From contig NZ_JAGGNR010000029.1 of NCBI RefSeq assembly GCF_018614975.1, forward strand, positions 1 through 64,000: DNA of 64,000 bases, given 5' to 3'. Shown piece after piece: positions 1 to 8,369 of this stretch (position 1 is its first letter; every line of letters starts with the position of its first letter). The notes under the pieces were generated by a model. It ran no database searches. It was not told where the DNA came from and saw only the letters and a program-made list of their open reading frames with translations. The DNA comes from Paenibacillus polymyxa. GTDB lineage: Bacteria > Bacillota > Bacilli > Paenibacillales > Paenibacillaceae. The translations under genes were made by a program, and so were the position numbers.

Positions 1-90
1 CATTACTTTATAGTGGGAGGAGTATATGAGCACATGTGGCAGGCCCATATCAGTGCGGCTTCCTGGAAGCTTGGGGGTGCAGTACGATGA
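1..90 (+). CDS. ABC transporter, C-terminal tail only (partial at window edge)
   Basis: An open frame enters the window from the left and stops at TGA 88-90. The 29 residues visible (including MWQAHISAASWKLG) look like the C-terminal tail after the nucleotide-binding domain of an exporter-fold ABC half-transporter, where MW/LWQ..H..A..W is common. The stop overlaps the start of the next ABC gene by four bases (ATGA), so the two halves are probably translationally coupled and form a heterodimer. Only the tail is seen, so the assignment rests on this and on the neighbour. Confidence 0.65.
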   Translation, partial: HYFIVGGVYEHMWQAHISAASWKLGGAVR

Positions 91-1835
91 AGAATTATTT
101 ATACAATATATCTGGGGGTAACCCGCGTAGTCTGCTTCCTTCGGTAATTGCAGCGATTCTGGACGGGATTGTGAAGATCGTTCCTGCGGCGCTGCTTGTA
201 GACATATTCAATACGGTCTATAAATCTTTCGCTGATCCGGACAAAGGACTGGATATCAACCGAATGTGGATTGTATGCTGCATTCTGTTTGCCTGGCTTC
301 TGGTGGAGTATGGGGCTTACGCTTCACTCTATGATAAAACCTATCGGGAAGCATACAGCCTCGCGGCCTCAGGAAGGTTGAAGCTAGCAGAACATATTCG
401 CCATCTGTCGTTAGGATTTTTCGGAAAACGTGATCCTGGCGATCTGACGAATCTGATCCTGAGTGATTATGGTCAGGTGGAGCATACGATCTCTCACAAT
501 CTGTCACAGCTGATCAGCGCGATTGTGCTTCCGGTACTTGCTTTTGCCGGACTTCTGTTGGTGGATTGGAGAATGGCCGTAGCCATGTTTATTGCGGTTC
601 CCCTGGGTGTGGCGCTGTTATGGATCACGGATTCCATCCAGGCACGACTGAGTGAGAACCATGTTCGAGCCAAAAATGAAGCCGCCAGTCGGCTGCAGGA
701 ATACCTGAGCGGTATTCGTGAGATTAAGGCTCACAATATGGGGGGCAAACGTTTTGAACGGCTGCGTCGTTCTTTTGACGAATTGAAGTCGGCTTCCATT
801 CGGTTGGAAGGTATCATGGGACCGATGATCATGGGTGCGATGTTGCTCGCACGATCAGGTATGACGTGGATGATTCTGGTGGGCAGCTATTTGCTTGCAG
901 GCGGTGAGTTGTCGTTACCGGTATTTCTGTTATTTTTGCTGGTAGGTACGAAGGTATTTGAACCGTTGACGGTTGTACTGATGAGTTATGGGGAGATGCG
1001 GTACTCCGCATATAGTGCAAGGCGCATTATGGATGTGCAGCAGGAGGCCCCGATGGCAGGAAAGGGAGATGTACAGCCTAATCAGGCGATTTCGTTCGAC
1101 CAGGTGACCTTTGGATATGATGATCAGCAGCCGGTGTTAAAAGACTTGTCGTTTACGATTGAGCCGCATACCATTACTGCGCTGGTTGGTCCATCCGGTA
1201 GTGGTAAGAGTACCGTCACGCGTCTCATTGCCCGCTTCTGGGACGTACAGCAAGGAACGATTCGCATTGGTGGCAGCCCCGTTGATCAGATGGACCCGGA
1301 GAAGCTGTTACAGGATATCTCTGTGGTCTTCCAGGACGTGTATCTGTTCCAGGATACGATCGGCAACAACATTCGTGTAGGAAAGAAAGACGCTACGCAA
1401 TTCGAGATTGAGGAGGCAGCACGAAGAGCTTGTTGTCATGAGTTTATCTCCAGTCTGCCTCAAGGGTACGATACGCTGGTTGGCGAGGGTGGATCGACGT
1501 TATCTGGTGGGGAGAAGCAACGTATCTCCATTGCACGTGCTTTGTTGAAAAATGCATCGATCGTTTTGCTCGACGAAGCTACCGCTTCTCTTGATCCGGA
1601 GAACGAAGCCGCGGTGCAGCAAGCGATTAATGAATTGGTCGCAGATAAGACGGTTATTTTGATTGCACACCGATTAAAGACCATTCAGAATGCCGATCAG
1701 ATTATCGTATTGGACCAAGGTCAGCTCGTAGAGCAGGGAACACATGCGCAATTGTTAGATTATTCAGGCATCTACGCTCGTTTGTGGCAATTACAACAGG
1801 ATGCAGAAGGCTGGCAGGTAAAAGTAAACGGATAA
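87..1835 (+). CDS. ABC half-transporter, fused permease/ATPase, probably siderophore-related
   Basis: A 582-residue exporter-fold ABC protein with an N-terminal six-helix membrane domain (about residues 1-320) and a C-terminal ATPase. Walker A GPSGSGKST is at about 368-376, the signature LSGGEKQR at about 472, Walker B IVLLDEA at about 492 and the H-loop histidine at about 528; all look intact. I start it at ATG 87, which overlaps the stop of the upstream half-transporter by ATGA. A longer in-frame reading from ATG 36 would run 55 bases into the upstream gene. A siderophore-type binding lipoprotein follows after 13 bases. That pairing recalls IrtAB-type systems, where exporter-fold proteins import ferric siderophores; substrate and direction are inference. 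Confidence 0.88.
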   Translation: MKNYLYNISGGNPRSLLPSVIAAILDGIVKIVPAALLVDIFNTVYKSFADPDKGLDINRMWIVCCILFAWLLVEYGAYASLYDKTYREAYSLAASGRLKLAEHIRHLSLGFFGKRDPGDLTNLILSDYGQVEHTISHNLSQLISAIVLPVLAFAGLLLVDWRMAVAMFIAVPLGVALLWITDSIQARLSENHVRAKNEAASRLQEYLSGIREIKAHNMGGKRFERLRRSFDELKSASIRLEGIMGPMIMGAMLLARSGMTWMILVGSYLLAGGELSLPVFLLFLLVGTKVFEPLTVVLMSYGEMRYSAYSARRIMDVQQEAPMAGKGDVQPNQAISFDQVTFGYDDQQPVLKDLSFTIEPHTITALVGPSGSGKSTVTRLIARFWDVQQGTIRIGGSPVDQMDPEKLLQDISVVFQDVYLFQDTIGNNIRVGKKDATQFEIEEAARRACCHEFISSLPQGYDTLVGEGGSTLSGGEKQRISIARALLKNASIVLLDEATASLDPENEAAVQQAINELVADKTVILIAHRLKTIQNADQIIVLDQGQLVEQGTHAQLLDYSGIYARLWQLQQDAEGWQVKVNG

Positions 1836-1848
1836 AAGGAGAATGACA

Positions 1849-2814
1849 ATGATGTTTAAACGAATTCCTGTATGGATTGCACTATGCTGTATGCTCACCT
1901 TGGCGGCCTGTGGAACGACCGAGACCATCAATGAAGTGGCGAGCTCCTCAGAGGGAACCGCACAAGCGACGACCAAAGTGATTACCAATCCGAATGGAGA
2001 AGAGATTACAATTCCCCTGAGCCCAGAGCGCATTGTCGATCTATCCGGCTCGACAGAAGAGCTATTGATCCTTGGCAAAACGCCTGTAGCGACGATGAGC
2101 GCTGACTATGGCAATCCGGAGGAGATCACGCCAACCATTAAGGATCAACTGAGTGCAGATACCGTTAATTTGGGCTGGTATGGTTTCCCGTTCAGCATTG
2201 AAGCTATAGCGGGTGCCAATCCGGATCTGATTATTCTGGGAAAGGATTTTAACACGGATCAGTATGAAACTTTATCTAAAATTGCACCTACAATTGCATT
2301 GCCTTACTCTTACTATGATTGGAGAGAACGCCTGACATTCTTGGCAGATACGTTTGGAGAAAAAAGCAAGAAAGATGAATATCTGACCAAATATGATGCG
2401 AAATCTGCAGAGTGGAAACAAACGCTTGAGGCGGCTGTACATGGTGAATCCTTTGCCGTGATCGAAACCTATCCAAACAATCTGGTCATTTATTCGAATA
2501 AAGGTGCAGCTGAGATTTTATATGGTGAATGGGGCCTGAAGCGCACAGAGGGTATCCCTGATCCAGAGGGCTGGGGTGGTAAACAGATCGCACTGGAGGC
2601 TCTGGCTACCGTTAATCCGGATCGTCTGCTGTTGATGGAGAATAGCGAGAATAAGATGGTCGATAGCAAGGTGTGGAATAACATGAACGCAGTGAAGAAT
2701 GAAAAGATTTATAAAATCTCTAATGTCGTTAATTACAATTATTCGTACACAGCGATGGGGAGAATGGAGCTTATGGACCGTTTGGGTACGATGATTCTGG
2801 AAGGACAGAAGTAG
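1849..2814 (+). CDS. iron-siderophore ABC transporter substrate-binding lipoprotein (FecB/FhuD family)
   Basis: A 321-residue periplasmic-binding-type lipoprotein. The signal peptide ends in lipobox LAAC with the lipidated cysteine at residue 21. The body has features of the class III (FhuD/BtuF/FecB) fold: PERIVDLSGSTEELLILG near the N-terminus, ANPDLIILGKDF in the middle and ATVNPDRLLLM near the C-terminus. The strong AAAGGAG at 1835-1841 favours ATG 1849 (7-base spacing) over ATG 1843, which lies only one base from it. It ends the ABC operon and should present a ferric siderophore, or a related iron chelate, to the membrane transporter on the outer face of the membrane. Confidence 0.88.
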   Translation: MMFKRIPVWIALCCMLTLAACGTTETINEVASSSEGTAQATTKVITNPNGEEITIPLSPERIVDLSGSTEELLILGKTPVATMSADYGNPEEITPTIKDQLSADTVNLGWYGFPFSIEAIAGANPDLIILGKDFNTDQYETLSKIAPTIALPYSYYDWRERLTFLADTFGEKSKKDEYLTKYDAKSAEWKQTLEAAVHGESFAVIETYPNNLVIYSNKGAAEILYGEWGLKRTEGIPDPEGWGGKQIALEALATVNPDRLLLMENSENKMVDSKVWNNMNAVKNEKIYKISNVVNYNYSYTAMGRMELMDRLGTMILEGQK

Positions 2815-2954
2815 TCGTTGGATTAGAGCAATTCATAATGGATTAACTTTAACTTTTAACAGAATCTAGTGGCGGTCTATGTGTAATTTTGTGATTCGTT
2901 CGAAATTATGTAACTTGAGTGGTTCTGGCTGCGTTTAGACATTGGGGTGATCTG

Positions 2955-3419
2955 ATGTTGGTGAACGCGGTTCAACGGTACATGGTATTAGGACTTATAT
3001 TTATAGGGATAAGCTTGACGGCATATCTCGTTCTTGAAAGGGTTGAAGGTTACCATATTACAACGACAGAGTATTACGGCTTACGCAATGCAGGGGGAAT
3101 AATATATATTCTTTCGCTTATCCTGGGATTCGGTCACTATTTACTCGCTTTTTATGTTGTTATTTTAAGTCCGATCACATGGCTGCTGCGGAAATATGTA
3201 TGCTTTCCTATGGTGAGAACTTTCATCTATATGATTGGGTTTGGGTGGGGCGGGCTATGGGTTTTTGATCTCATGTACAGTCCATATTTCGTGAATGGAT
3301 ACCATCTGAATCGAATGACATCGATATGGATATTTGCCATCGCCGGTGTAGTCTATGCCATTGTGGAGAATAAGATATGGCGAAGAGGGCAGATGCAGAA
3401 CGAACAGAAGGCTACTTAA
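2955..3419 (+). CDS. small multi-pass membrane protein, function unknown
   Basis: I do not recognise this 154-residue protein. It has about four hydrophobic segments (residues about 9-27, 44-75, 90-112 and 122-138) and a basic C-terminus ending in RRGQMQNEQKAT. ATG 2955 is chosen because GGGGTGA sits four bases upstream; an in-frame GTG at 2919 lacks a ribosome site. The gene stands alone, 140 bases after the binding protein, and its stop codon lies inside the stem of a strong terminator. It could be a conserved Paenibacillus-type hypothetical membrane protein. Confidence 0.7.
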   Translation: MLVNAVQRYMVLGLIFIGISLTAYLVLERVEGYHITTTEYYGLRNAGGIIYILSLILGFGHYLLAFYVVILSPITWLLRKYVCFPMVRTFIYMIGFGWGGLWVFDLMYSPYFVNGYHLNRMTSIWIFAIAGVVYAIVENKIWRRGQMQNEQKAT

Positions 3420-3440
3420 CAACTGTTGAGTAGCCTTTTT
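3408..3440 (+). terminator. rho-independent terminator
   Basis: Inverted repeat of 13 bp (AAGGCTACTTAAC paired with GTTGAGTAGCCTT, one G:U) with a 4-base loop and a T run. It includes the stop codon of the preceding membrane protein gene. Confidence 0.85.
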
Positions 3441-3739
3441 GGCTTTGGTTTACATAATTATTATGGTGTTTTCATTGGATACTCAGAAGCTAAATACAAT
3501 ATTAGAAAGGAATATGTAAGAGTAAGTAGTGAACATGAACAGCGGTTAAGTTAATTCGATAGTTTGTTATATAATTCACAAAGGATGCAATTAAAATGAA
3601 ATAGGATTTTTATCGTAAAAAGGTAAAATTTTCTGTTATACTATTTGAATTGTGTACATAAAGTTAGATATTTTAATGAAGGGAGTTCATGAAGTAAATT
3701 AGCCGTTTAGTTTAAAATTGTAGTTTGGAGGAAAGCATT
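3441..3739. other. AT-rich intergenic region with no gene seen
   Basis: About 300 bases, AT-rich. It presumably carries the promoter of the RDD gene, but no convincing -35/-10 pair with standard spacing is obvious. No tRNA, riboswitch or small ORF with a ribosome site was seen. Confidence 0.5.
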
Positions 3740-4138
3740 TTGTATAAAGCAGGTTTTTGGATTAGATTAGGAGCAAGTGTGTTGGATAGTCTTATTATTT
3801 CAATTCCGTTAGTGATTATTGCAGGTGTGCTTACGGGTAACTTTGATGCGGATGAGCCGATTGCCAAACTACTTAGTGCGTTATACTCAATTTTATTACC
3901 AGTGTACTGGTATGGTCGAACCATAGGCAAACGTATATGTGGAATTCGAATCCGTAAGTACGATACACACGAACCGCCAAAAATTGGTACGATGCTGATG
4001 CGAGTTGTTGTAGCTGGACTTGTGTACGTATTAACTTTGGGTATCGGAGTTATAGTGAGTGCTTTTATGGTCGGTATGCGTGAAGATCGACGTGCGATTC
4101 ATGACTTTATAGCAGGAACAGAAGTAGTTTGGGATTAA
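3740..4138 (+). CDS. RDD family membrane protein
   Basis: A 132-residue protein with the RDD pattern: GFWIRLGASVLDSLII near the N-terminus, a second hydrophobic segment around 45-60 followed by GRTIGKRICGIRI, and a third around 85-115 ending in MREDRRAIHDFIAGT. RDD proteins are small integral membrane proteins; some are implicated in Na+/H+ exchange or sporulation, but the role here is unknown. TTG 3740 is chosen because GGAGGAAAG lies eight bases upstream; an upstream in-frame TTG at 3725 overlaps that site. A terminator follows immediately. This is the last chromosomal gene before the mobile island. Confidence 0.85.
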   Translation: MYKAGFWIRLGASVLDSLIISIPLVIIAGVLTGNFDADEPIAKLLSALYSILLPVYWYGRTIGKRICGIRIRKYDTHEPPKIGTMLMRVVVAGLVYVLTLGIGVIVSAFMVGMREDRRAIHDFIAGTEVVWD

Positions 4139-4158
4139 CTTGAAGATTATAAAGAATG

Positions 4159-4194
4159 AGCTGTACAGGGGTAAAAATCCTGTACAGCTTTTTT
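4159..4194 (+). terminator. rho-independent terminator
   Basis: Perfect 11-bp stem AGCTGTACAGG / CCTGTACAGCT followed by T6, 20 bases after the RDD stop codon. Confidence 0.9.
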
Positions 4195-4243
4195 AATCAT
4201 TAGTACTGTTTCACAAAACTCGTATTTTGTACATATGTCTCCG

Positions 4244-4268
4244 TGTCTGAGGACAAGAACATTGTTCC
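4244..4268 (+). repeat. transposon left-end-like motif of the island
   Basis: TGTCTGAGGACAAGAACATT is close to the reverse complement of the motif GTTCTTGTCCCTCGACA that recurs at the right side of the island (41747, 42272, 50140 and others). A terminal TGT...ACA with internal repeated binding sites is characteristic of Tn7/Tn5053-type DDE transposons. It marks the point where chromosomal sequence gives way to island DNA. Only one internal site is seen before the next repeat family starts at 4274. Confidence 0.55.
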
Positions 4269-4273
4269 TTAAA

Positions 4274-4515
4274 TGTACATTGACACAAAGTTCCCTACCA
4301 AAATGACACAAAGTACCCTACTTTAATGCATTTATGCCCTTTGTCTTTAATTAACGGAGCAAATTTGGAACTTGGTAGGCAACTTTATGATGTCATTCTC
4401 CAGTCTGGTAGGCAACTTTATGTCATTCTCCAGCCTAGTAGGCAACTTTATGTGTCATTCTCCAGTCTGGTAGGTAACTTTATGTCAATTTTCCAGCCTG
4501 GTAGGCAACTTTATG
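4274..4515 (+). repeat. second transposon-end array: two inverted sites and five ~31-bp tandem units
   Basis: The array begins TGTACATTGACACAAAG. Two copies of TGACACAAAGT(T/A)CCCTAC stand at 4281 and 4304. A 46-bp stretch follows (4325-4370), then five copies of GGTAGGCAACTTTATG starting at 4374, 4407, 4437, 4469 and 4500. The intervening TCATTCTCCAG(T/C)CT is also conserved, so the whole 31-33-bp unit is tandemly repeated. Multiple spaced sites ending in TGTCA/TGACA resemble the ends of IS21, Tn5053 or CAST-type elements, which bind IstA/TniA/TnsB transposases. A diverged copy lies at 50181-50444. Confidence 0.65.
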
Positions 4516-4529
4516 TCACTCCCTCCGGA

Positions 4530-5603
4530 TTATTTATCCATGTTGTTTACAGCGCTTCTCATCTGATCATCTGTTAAGTGCGTATAAATCATTGTAGTTT
4601 GTATTGAAGAATGTCCTAATTGATTCTTTAATTTTGGGACATCATTATTCTCAATATGATAACGTGTGGCAAATGAATGCCTCAAAGAATGAACCGTCAA
4701 AGCCGGCTTTCCAAAGGCTGTTGCATATTTCTCAACAAGTTTTTCTATAGAACGTTGTGTTAAACGTCTATTTTTACCTTTGCGTCCTACAGGTGCTGCG
4801 ATAAACAAAAATCTTTCGTTTTTTTCTGGGGTATATCTTGTTTCCCTCATCTGCAGGTAATTCTCGATATCTAGAGATGCTTGGCTGCTAAAGTAAACAT
4901 ATTGCTCTTTCCCCCCTTTTCGGACTACTCTTACACAGGATTTCGTCAGATCTAAATCCTCAAGATTGATTCCGGAAACTTCTGATAATCTAAGTCCTGA
5001 TCCTAAGATCAATGAAATTATTGCCGTATCTCGTTCACGATTAAACTGATGGAAATGAATGATACGTTTGTTTGTTTTGTTTAATTCGCCATAATCGTAT
5101 GCTACAAACACTCTAAAAGCTTCAAAATCATTTTCTCTCAGTATTTTCCCTTCCATACGATTCGCGATCGTTTCCTGACTTTCTTTTACTGCATTCAAGT
5201 CCATTTTAGCCATAACATTTCTTTGTATATAAGGCTTTAAATCAATTGTTTCGGCTTTATTCTGTAAGTAATCAAATAAGGACTTAAGAGAAGAAAGCTT
5301 ACGGTTTATTGTTAGTTTATTATTCCCAAGTTGATACTCCAAAAAAGATAAAAAGCTTTCTGTTACACGTATCGTTAATGTTTCTAGCGTGGATAATTCA
5401 ATTTCTGTTCTTTTTTGAACTGTGGTAAAGTTCTCTGTAATCAGCCAATCAAAAAAGATTATATAATCGTGGCAGTAATTAAGAAGTGTTGAGGCAGAAA
5501 GCTTACGCTTCTTACTGTCAATAAATTCAGTAACATACCAAGGTAATTCACTTAACTTATCGTCAATTCGACCCATAAGGTGTAATTTAGCTTGTTTATC
5601 CAA
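4530..5603 (-). CDS. tyrosine recombinase, XerS-like
   Basis: A 357-residue tyrosine recombinase with all catalytic residues in place: Arg205 (GSGLRLSEV), Lys in VVRKGGKEQ, His305 and Arg308 (HSLRHSF), His331 (LGHSS) and Tyr340 (MIYTHL). The N-terminal SAM-like core-binding domain begins GRIDDKLSELPWYVTEF, like XerS, the single-component recombinase of streptococci and relatives. TTG 5603 is chosen because GGGGGTGG lies seven bases upstream. The gene ends 15 bases from the tandem array at the island edge. It might resolve cointegrates or dimers, or move the island; which one cannot be read from sequence. Confidence 0.85.
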   Translation of the reverse strand: MDKQAKLHLMGRIDDKLSELPWYVTEFIDSKKRKLSASTLLNYCHDYIIFFDWLITENFTTVQKRTEIELSTLETLTIRVTESFLSFLEYQLGNNKLTINRKLSSLKSLFDYLQNKAETIDLKPYIQRNVMAKMDLNAVKESQETIANRMEGKILRENDFEAFRVFVAYDYGELNKTNKRIIHFHQFNRERDTAIISLILGSGLRLSEVSGINLEDLDLTKSCVRVVRKGGKEQYVYFSSQASLDIENYLQMRETRYTPEKNERFLFIAAPVGRKGKNRRLTQRSIEKLVEKYATAFGKPALTVHSLRHSFATRYHIENNDVPKLKNQLGHSSIQTTMIYTHLTDDQMRSAVNNMDK

Positions 5604-5780
5604 AAACAACCACCCCCAAATGAATATAACTTCTAAGTAATTATTCGTCAAATTATTATTTTACGTAATTAAGAGGAATATTCGTTTATAATCATCCGTC
5701 GATCGCGATCCCTTCCCTTCTGCATTTTAATTTCTAGAAGGTTTACTTAAAGTTTGGAAGGATTTACTCCGTTGGAGTTC

Positions 5781-5814
5781 GAAAATGCCTCCGGTGGAAG
5801 ATAACCGAAGGCAT
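5781..5814 (-). terminator. terminator of the DUF3800 gene
   Basis: On the minus strand, ATGCCTTCGGT and ACCGGAGGCAT pair with an 8-base loop and are followed by TTTTC. It lies 79 bases past the stop of the DUF3800 gene. Confidence 0.65.
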
Positions 5815-5892
5815 TCTGATTTTCCTTCTAGTTTGAATACAACACTTGGCGCACTATACCACACTCTTGCACTTGTAGCTGAATCAATCCTT

Positions 5893-7038
5893 TTATATTT
5901 TATTTACTGCAAAAGGGAACTCAGAATCGATAATATTTAAATGATCAACACACGAAACTTCTACATTTTGATAAATTGCAGATAAAAAGTCTGCTTGAAA
6001 TTGATATTCACCATACAAGTTCCATAATTTAATCCCTACTTCATTGAATTTATCCTGTAGAAACACTAAGAATTGGAATACAATTACAGTATTATCGTCA
6101 ATCTTGTTATTTGAAGCAATTTCTTGAAAAGCTCTTGAAACAAAGCCACAGAGCAAATCGGCTGCCTGGATGAGTATTTCTTCTTTAGAATTCAGTAAAG
6201 TTAAAGAATCTATATGTGGGAAATTTGTTAAAAAAGGCTTACTCTCAGTTCCTAAGATAGACGGTACGGCTTTGTGCAAAAATATTGATCTCAAATCATT
6301 GAAAACATCATCATAATTTCTTAAATTATCATGATATACAGATACATTTGACTTTATTATAGCTGAAAAGAATTCAATATTTTTCAATAGCTCTACTAAC
6401 ATTGTGCTTGTAAGAGCAATATGTCTCATTCTAGTACCGTTGTTTGTTAAAACTTCAAATTCTTTAATCATCTCAGATAAATTTTTTTCAGATAAGTTTT
6501 TTAATGTATTAGCAACTTTTTCTTGGTTTTGGTCTTGAAAAATTTGAATAAGTTGCTCATTAATCTTTTTCATTAGATCTACTGTGATAGTACCTTTTCT
6601 AATTAACGTTGAGAAATTTTGCATGACTTCATCATCTTGAAATATACATACTGCAAGAGCTTTTTTTAGTTCTACAGTTTGGCTTAAATAATTGTTCACA
6701 TTTGGATTGTAATCACAATCAAAAAAAGTTTCCACTAACTTTGCGGATATCATAAATTTTTTATCTGTTACACCAAAAAACGGGAGAAATCCGAAATCGT
6801 TAACTAACTTTTCGAAAAGTTTGTAGAAGCGATAAGTTCCACTTTTGCCTTTCAGAAAACTTTTTGCCTTTAGTTCTGAACCTTGTATTGAGGCAAGAAT
6901 GTCATTCAAATAATTTACAGCCTCTTCTTTTTTATCATCAGGTACAAGCCAACCCCCATACACAAAGTATGGTTGTGTTTTATCGTCCCAATTAGTTCCG
7001 GTATTTCCGCTCTCATCAATGTAAAACGAAGCGTTCAT
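5893..7038 (-). CDS. DUF3800 domain protein
   Basis: A 381-residue protein that opens with the DUF3800 hallmark FYIDESGNTG and carries the C-terminal hallmark IQAADLLCGF at about residue 300. DUF3800 proteins are thought to adopt an RNase H-like fold with acidic active-site residues and are frequent in mobile elements and defence islands; the activity is not established. ATG 7038 is preferred to ATG 7044 because GAGGG lies six bases before it. The gene stands alone with its own terminator and overlaps no neighbour. Nothing suggests truncation. Confidence 0.8.
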   Translation of the reverse strand: MNASFYIDESGNTGTNWDDKTQPYFVYGGWLVPDDKKEEAVNYLNDILASIQGSELKAKSFLKGKSGTYRFYKLFEKLVNDFGFLPFFGVTDKKFMISAKLVETFFDCDYNPNVNNYLSQTVELKKALAVCIFQDDEVMQNFSTLIRKGTITVDLMKKINEQLIQIFQDQNQEKVANTLKNLSEKNLSEMIKEFEVLTNNGTRMRHIALTSTMLVELLKNIEFFSAIIKSNVSVYHDNLRNYDDVFNDLRSIFLHKAVPSILGTESKPFLTNFPHIDSLTLLNSKEEILIQAADLLCGFVSRAFQEIASNNKIDDNTVIVFQFLVFLQDKFNEVGIKLWNLYGEYQFQADFLSAIYQNVEVSCVDHLNIIDSEFPFAVNKI

Positions 7039-7139
7039 TGTCATCCCTCATTTATTATTCTAAATAGTGTAGAATATATTTTTTGTTACATAGAGCATAA
7101 TTTAGAGATTAACAAAATCTCTAAAATCGCCCAAATGGA

Positions 7140-7430
7140 CACTATGTTTTAGACCAATATATGGCAGCGATGTTAGAAGAATCCGATTAAAGTCTCTCAT
7201 TGAAATGAGTCTGGCGGATTGGCTTCGTCTCGAAGGACATACGTTAGGTGAGATTAATGATTGGTTAAGTCGTGCGTAATAAAGATAAGCATATATTGGC
7301 GAACATAACAGACACAAGGCCTAGCCGGTCTGTTGACGAGCCTCGACAACCACCAAACTTAAAAAGGGAATAATCGTCAGTTAGCCTCGAAGCTCGATGG
7401 GACAGTTGGAGTATAAACCTTAACTGGTAC
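7140..7430 (+). pseudogene. IS630-family transposase remnant (N-terminal part)
   Basis: Shifting frames spell DWLRLEGHTLGEINDWLSRA, then SIYWRT, then a PPNL..EQ stretch. These match in order the N-terminal helix-turn-helix region of the intact IS630 transposase at 34719 (RLRLEGHTFDEIGELLSRAR, ISIYWQAY, GQPTKLTKEQ). Frameshifts and the missing catalytic domain show it is dead. Confidence 0.6.
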
Positions 7431-7692
7431 CAGGATAATGTCCGTATTCCAATGAATGATTTTCACAAGCACCGGTTTGACTTAATTGAGAATCGTTCTT
7501 AATTTTCTTGAGATCCAAGGAAAAATCTCGGCAGTAGGCACAGAATTCTTGGGTAAGGAATGCTGATCAAGATGTAAATTCCAGAGTATAGTCCTCTATA
7601 AAGTCTTAACTATCTTTTTTATAACTTACTGCCAGAATTCTGCAGTGAGACCTTCAACAATGAACGTATTGATAGTTTAAATCAGACTATAT
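7431..7692. other. intergenic, nothing recognised
   Basis: About 260 bases between the transposase remnant and the ImmA/IrrE gene. No coding frame, hairpin with T run, or repeat was seen. Confidence 0.4.
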
Positions 7693-8256
7693 TCATTTTA
7701 ATCCTCTTACCACTTCTAGTCTCTTCATAACTTCCGAACGTGCTTGCTTATACTTCACTAAACCTTCTTTACCTTGCTCAGAGAGACCCCGTAACTCTTC
7801 TTCATGCTCCCTAGCTAACACTTGATTTTCTAACCAACTCAGGATGGACTCTAGCCAGTCAATTGTTTTATTCCTGCCCATCTTCTCGAATGCATATTTG
7901 TCAGCTTCCAACTCGGCATAGTAGACTTCATCACGAGCCATTGCCTCAGCACGACCCTCACCAGTATAATCTTTCAGATGATTCAACTTGATGTGACCCA
8001 ATTCGTGATAAAAAGTGCAGAGTAGATGGACCTTATCTTTTTTTATATCATTAAGTACAATAAATGATTTGTTAACAAACTGATCATCACCTATGATTTC
8101 TCCGTTAAATCTGAACTTATCCATTGCAAACGCATTTCCGAATTCTGGGGCATACATCACAACGATATCATCGTACCAAAAATATTTATAGGGACGATGA
8201 TGTCCATCTGCAAATTTTACAATCATTTCTTTATCAAAAAAAAAGATTGGTTCCAC
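7693..8256 (-). CDS. ImmA/IrrE-family zinc metallopeptidase
   Basis: A 187-residue protein with the gluzincin motif HELGH at residues 84-88 and a downstream acidic helix (AELEADKYAFEKM, about 114-126) that should supply the third zinc ligand, as in ImmA/IrrE peptidases. Family members often cleave a repressor encoded next to them to switch on a mobile element or stress genes. No XRE gene is adjacent here, although one lies at 19.1 kb. The start is GTG, preceded by GAGGGTG. It is followed upstream by a second, broken HExxH gene in the same orientation. Confidence 0.8.
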   Translation of the reverse strand: MEPIFFFDKEMIVKFADGHHRPYKYFWYDDIVVMYAPEFGNAFAMDKFRFNGEIIGDDQFVNKSFIVLNDIKKDKVHLLCTFYHELGHIKLNHLKDYTGEGRAEAMARDEVYYAELEADKYAFEKMGRNKTIDWLESILSWLENQVLAREHEEELRGLSEQGKEGLVKYKQARSEVMKRLEVVRGLK

Positions 8257-8369
8257 TTTGACACCCTCTTCAATTGATAGTTAAATTTACATTTAGTTGC
8301 TTGTGGTACTTAGCCGTGCCTATCAATAAATAATGTACGGAAAATATATCAGCAATAAGATAAGCAACC

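Noticed and set aside
36..86. Longer reading of the ABC half-transporter from ATG 36
   Set aside because: It overlaps the clear C-terminus of the upstream ABC gene; ATG 87 is coupled to that stop.
4374..4515. Regularly spaced repeats that could suggest a CRISPR array
   Set aside because: The sequence between the repeats is also conserved, units are only about 31 bp in total, and no cas genes are near. It is a tandem repeat at a transposon end.
7341..7348. CCTCGACA near the IS630 remnant as another right end
   Set aside because: Only eight bases match and no internal sites accompany it.
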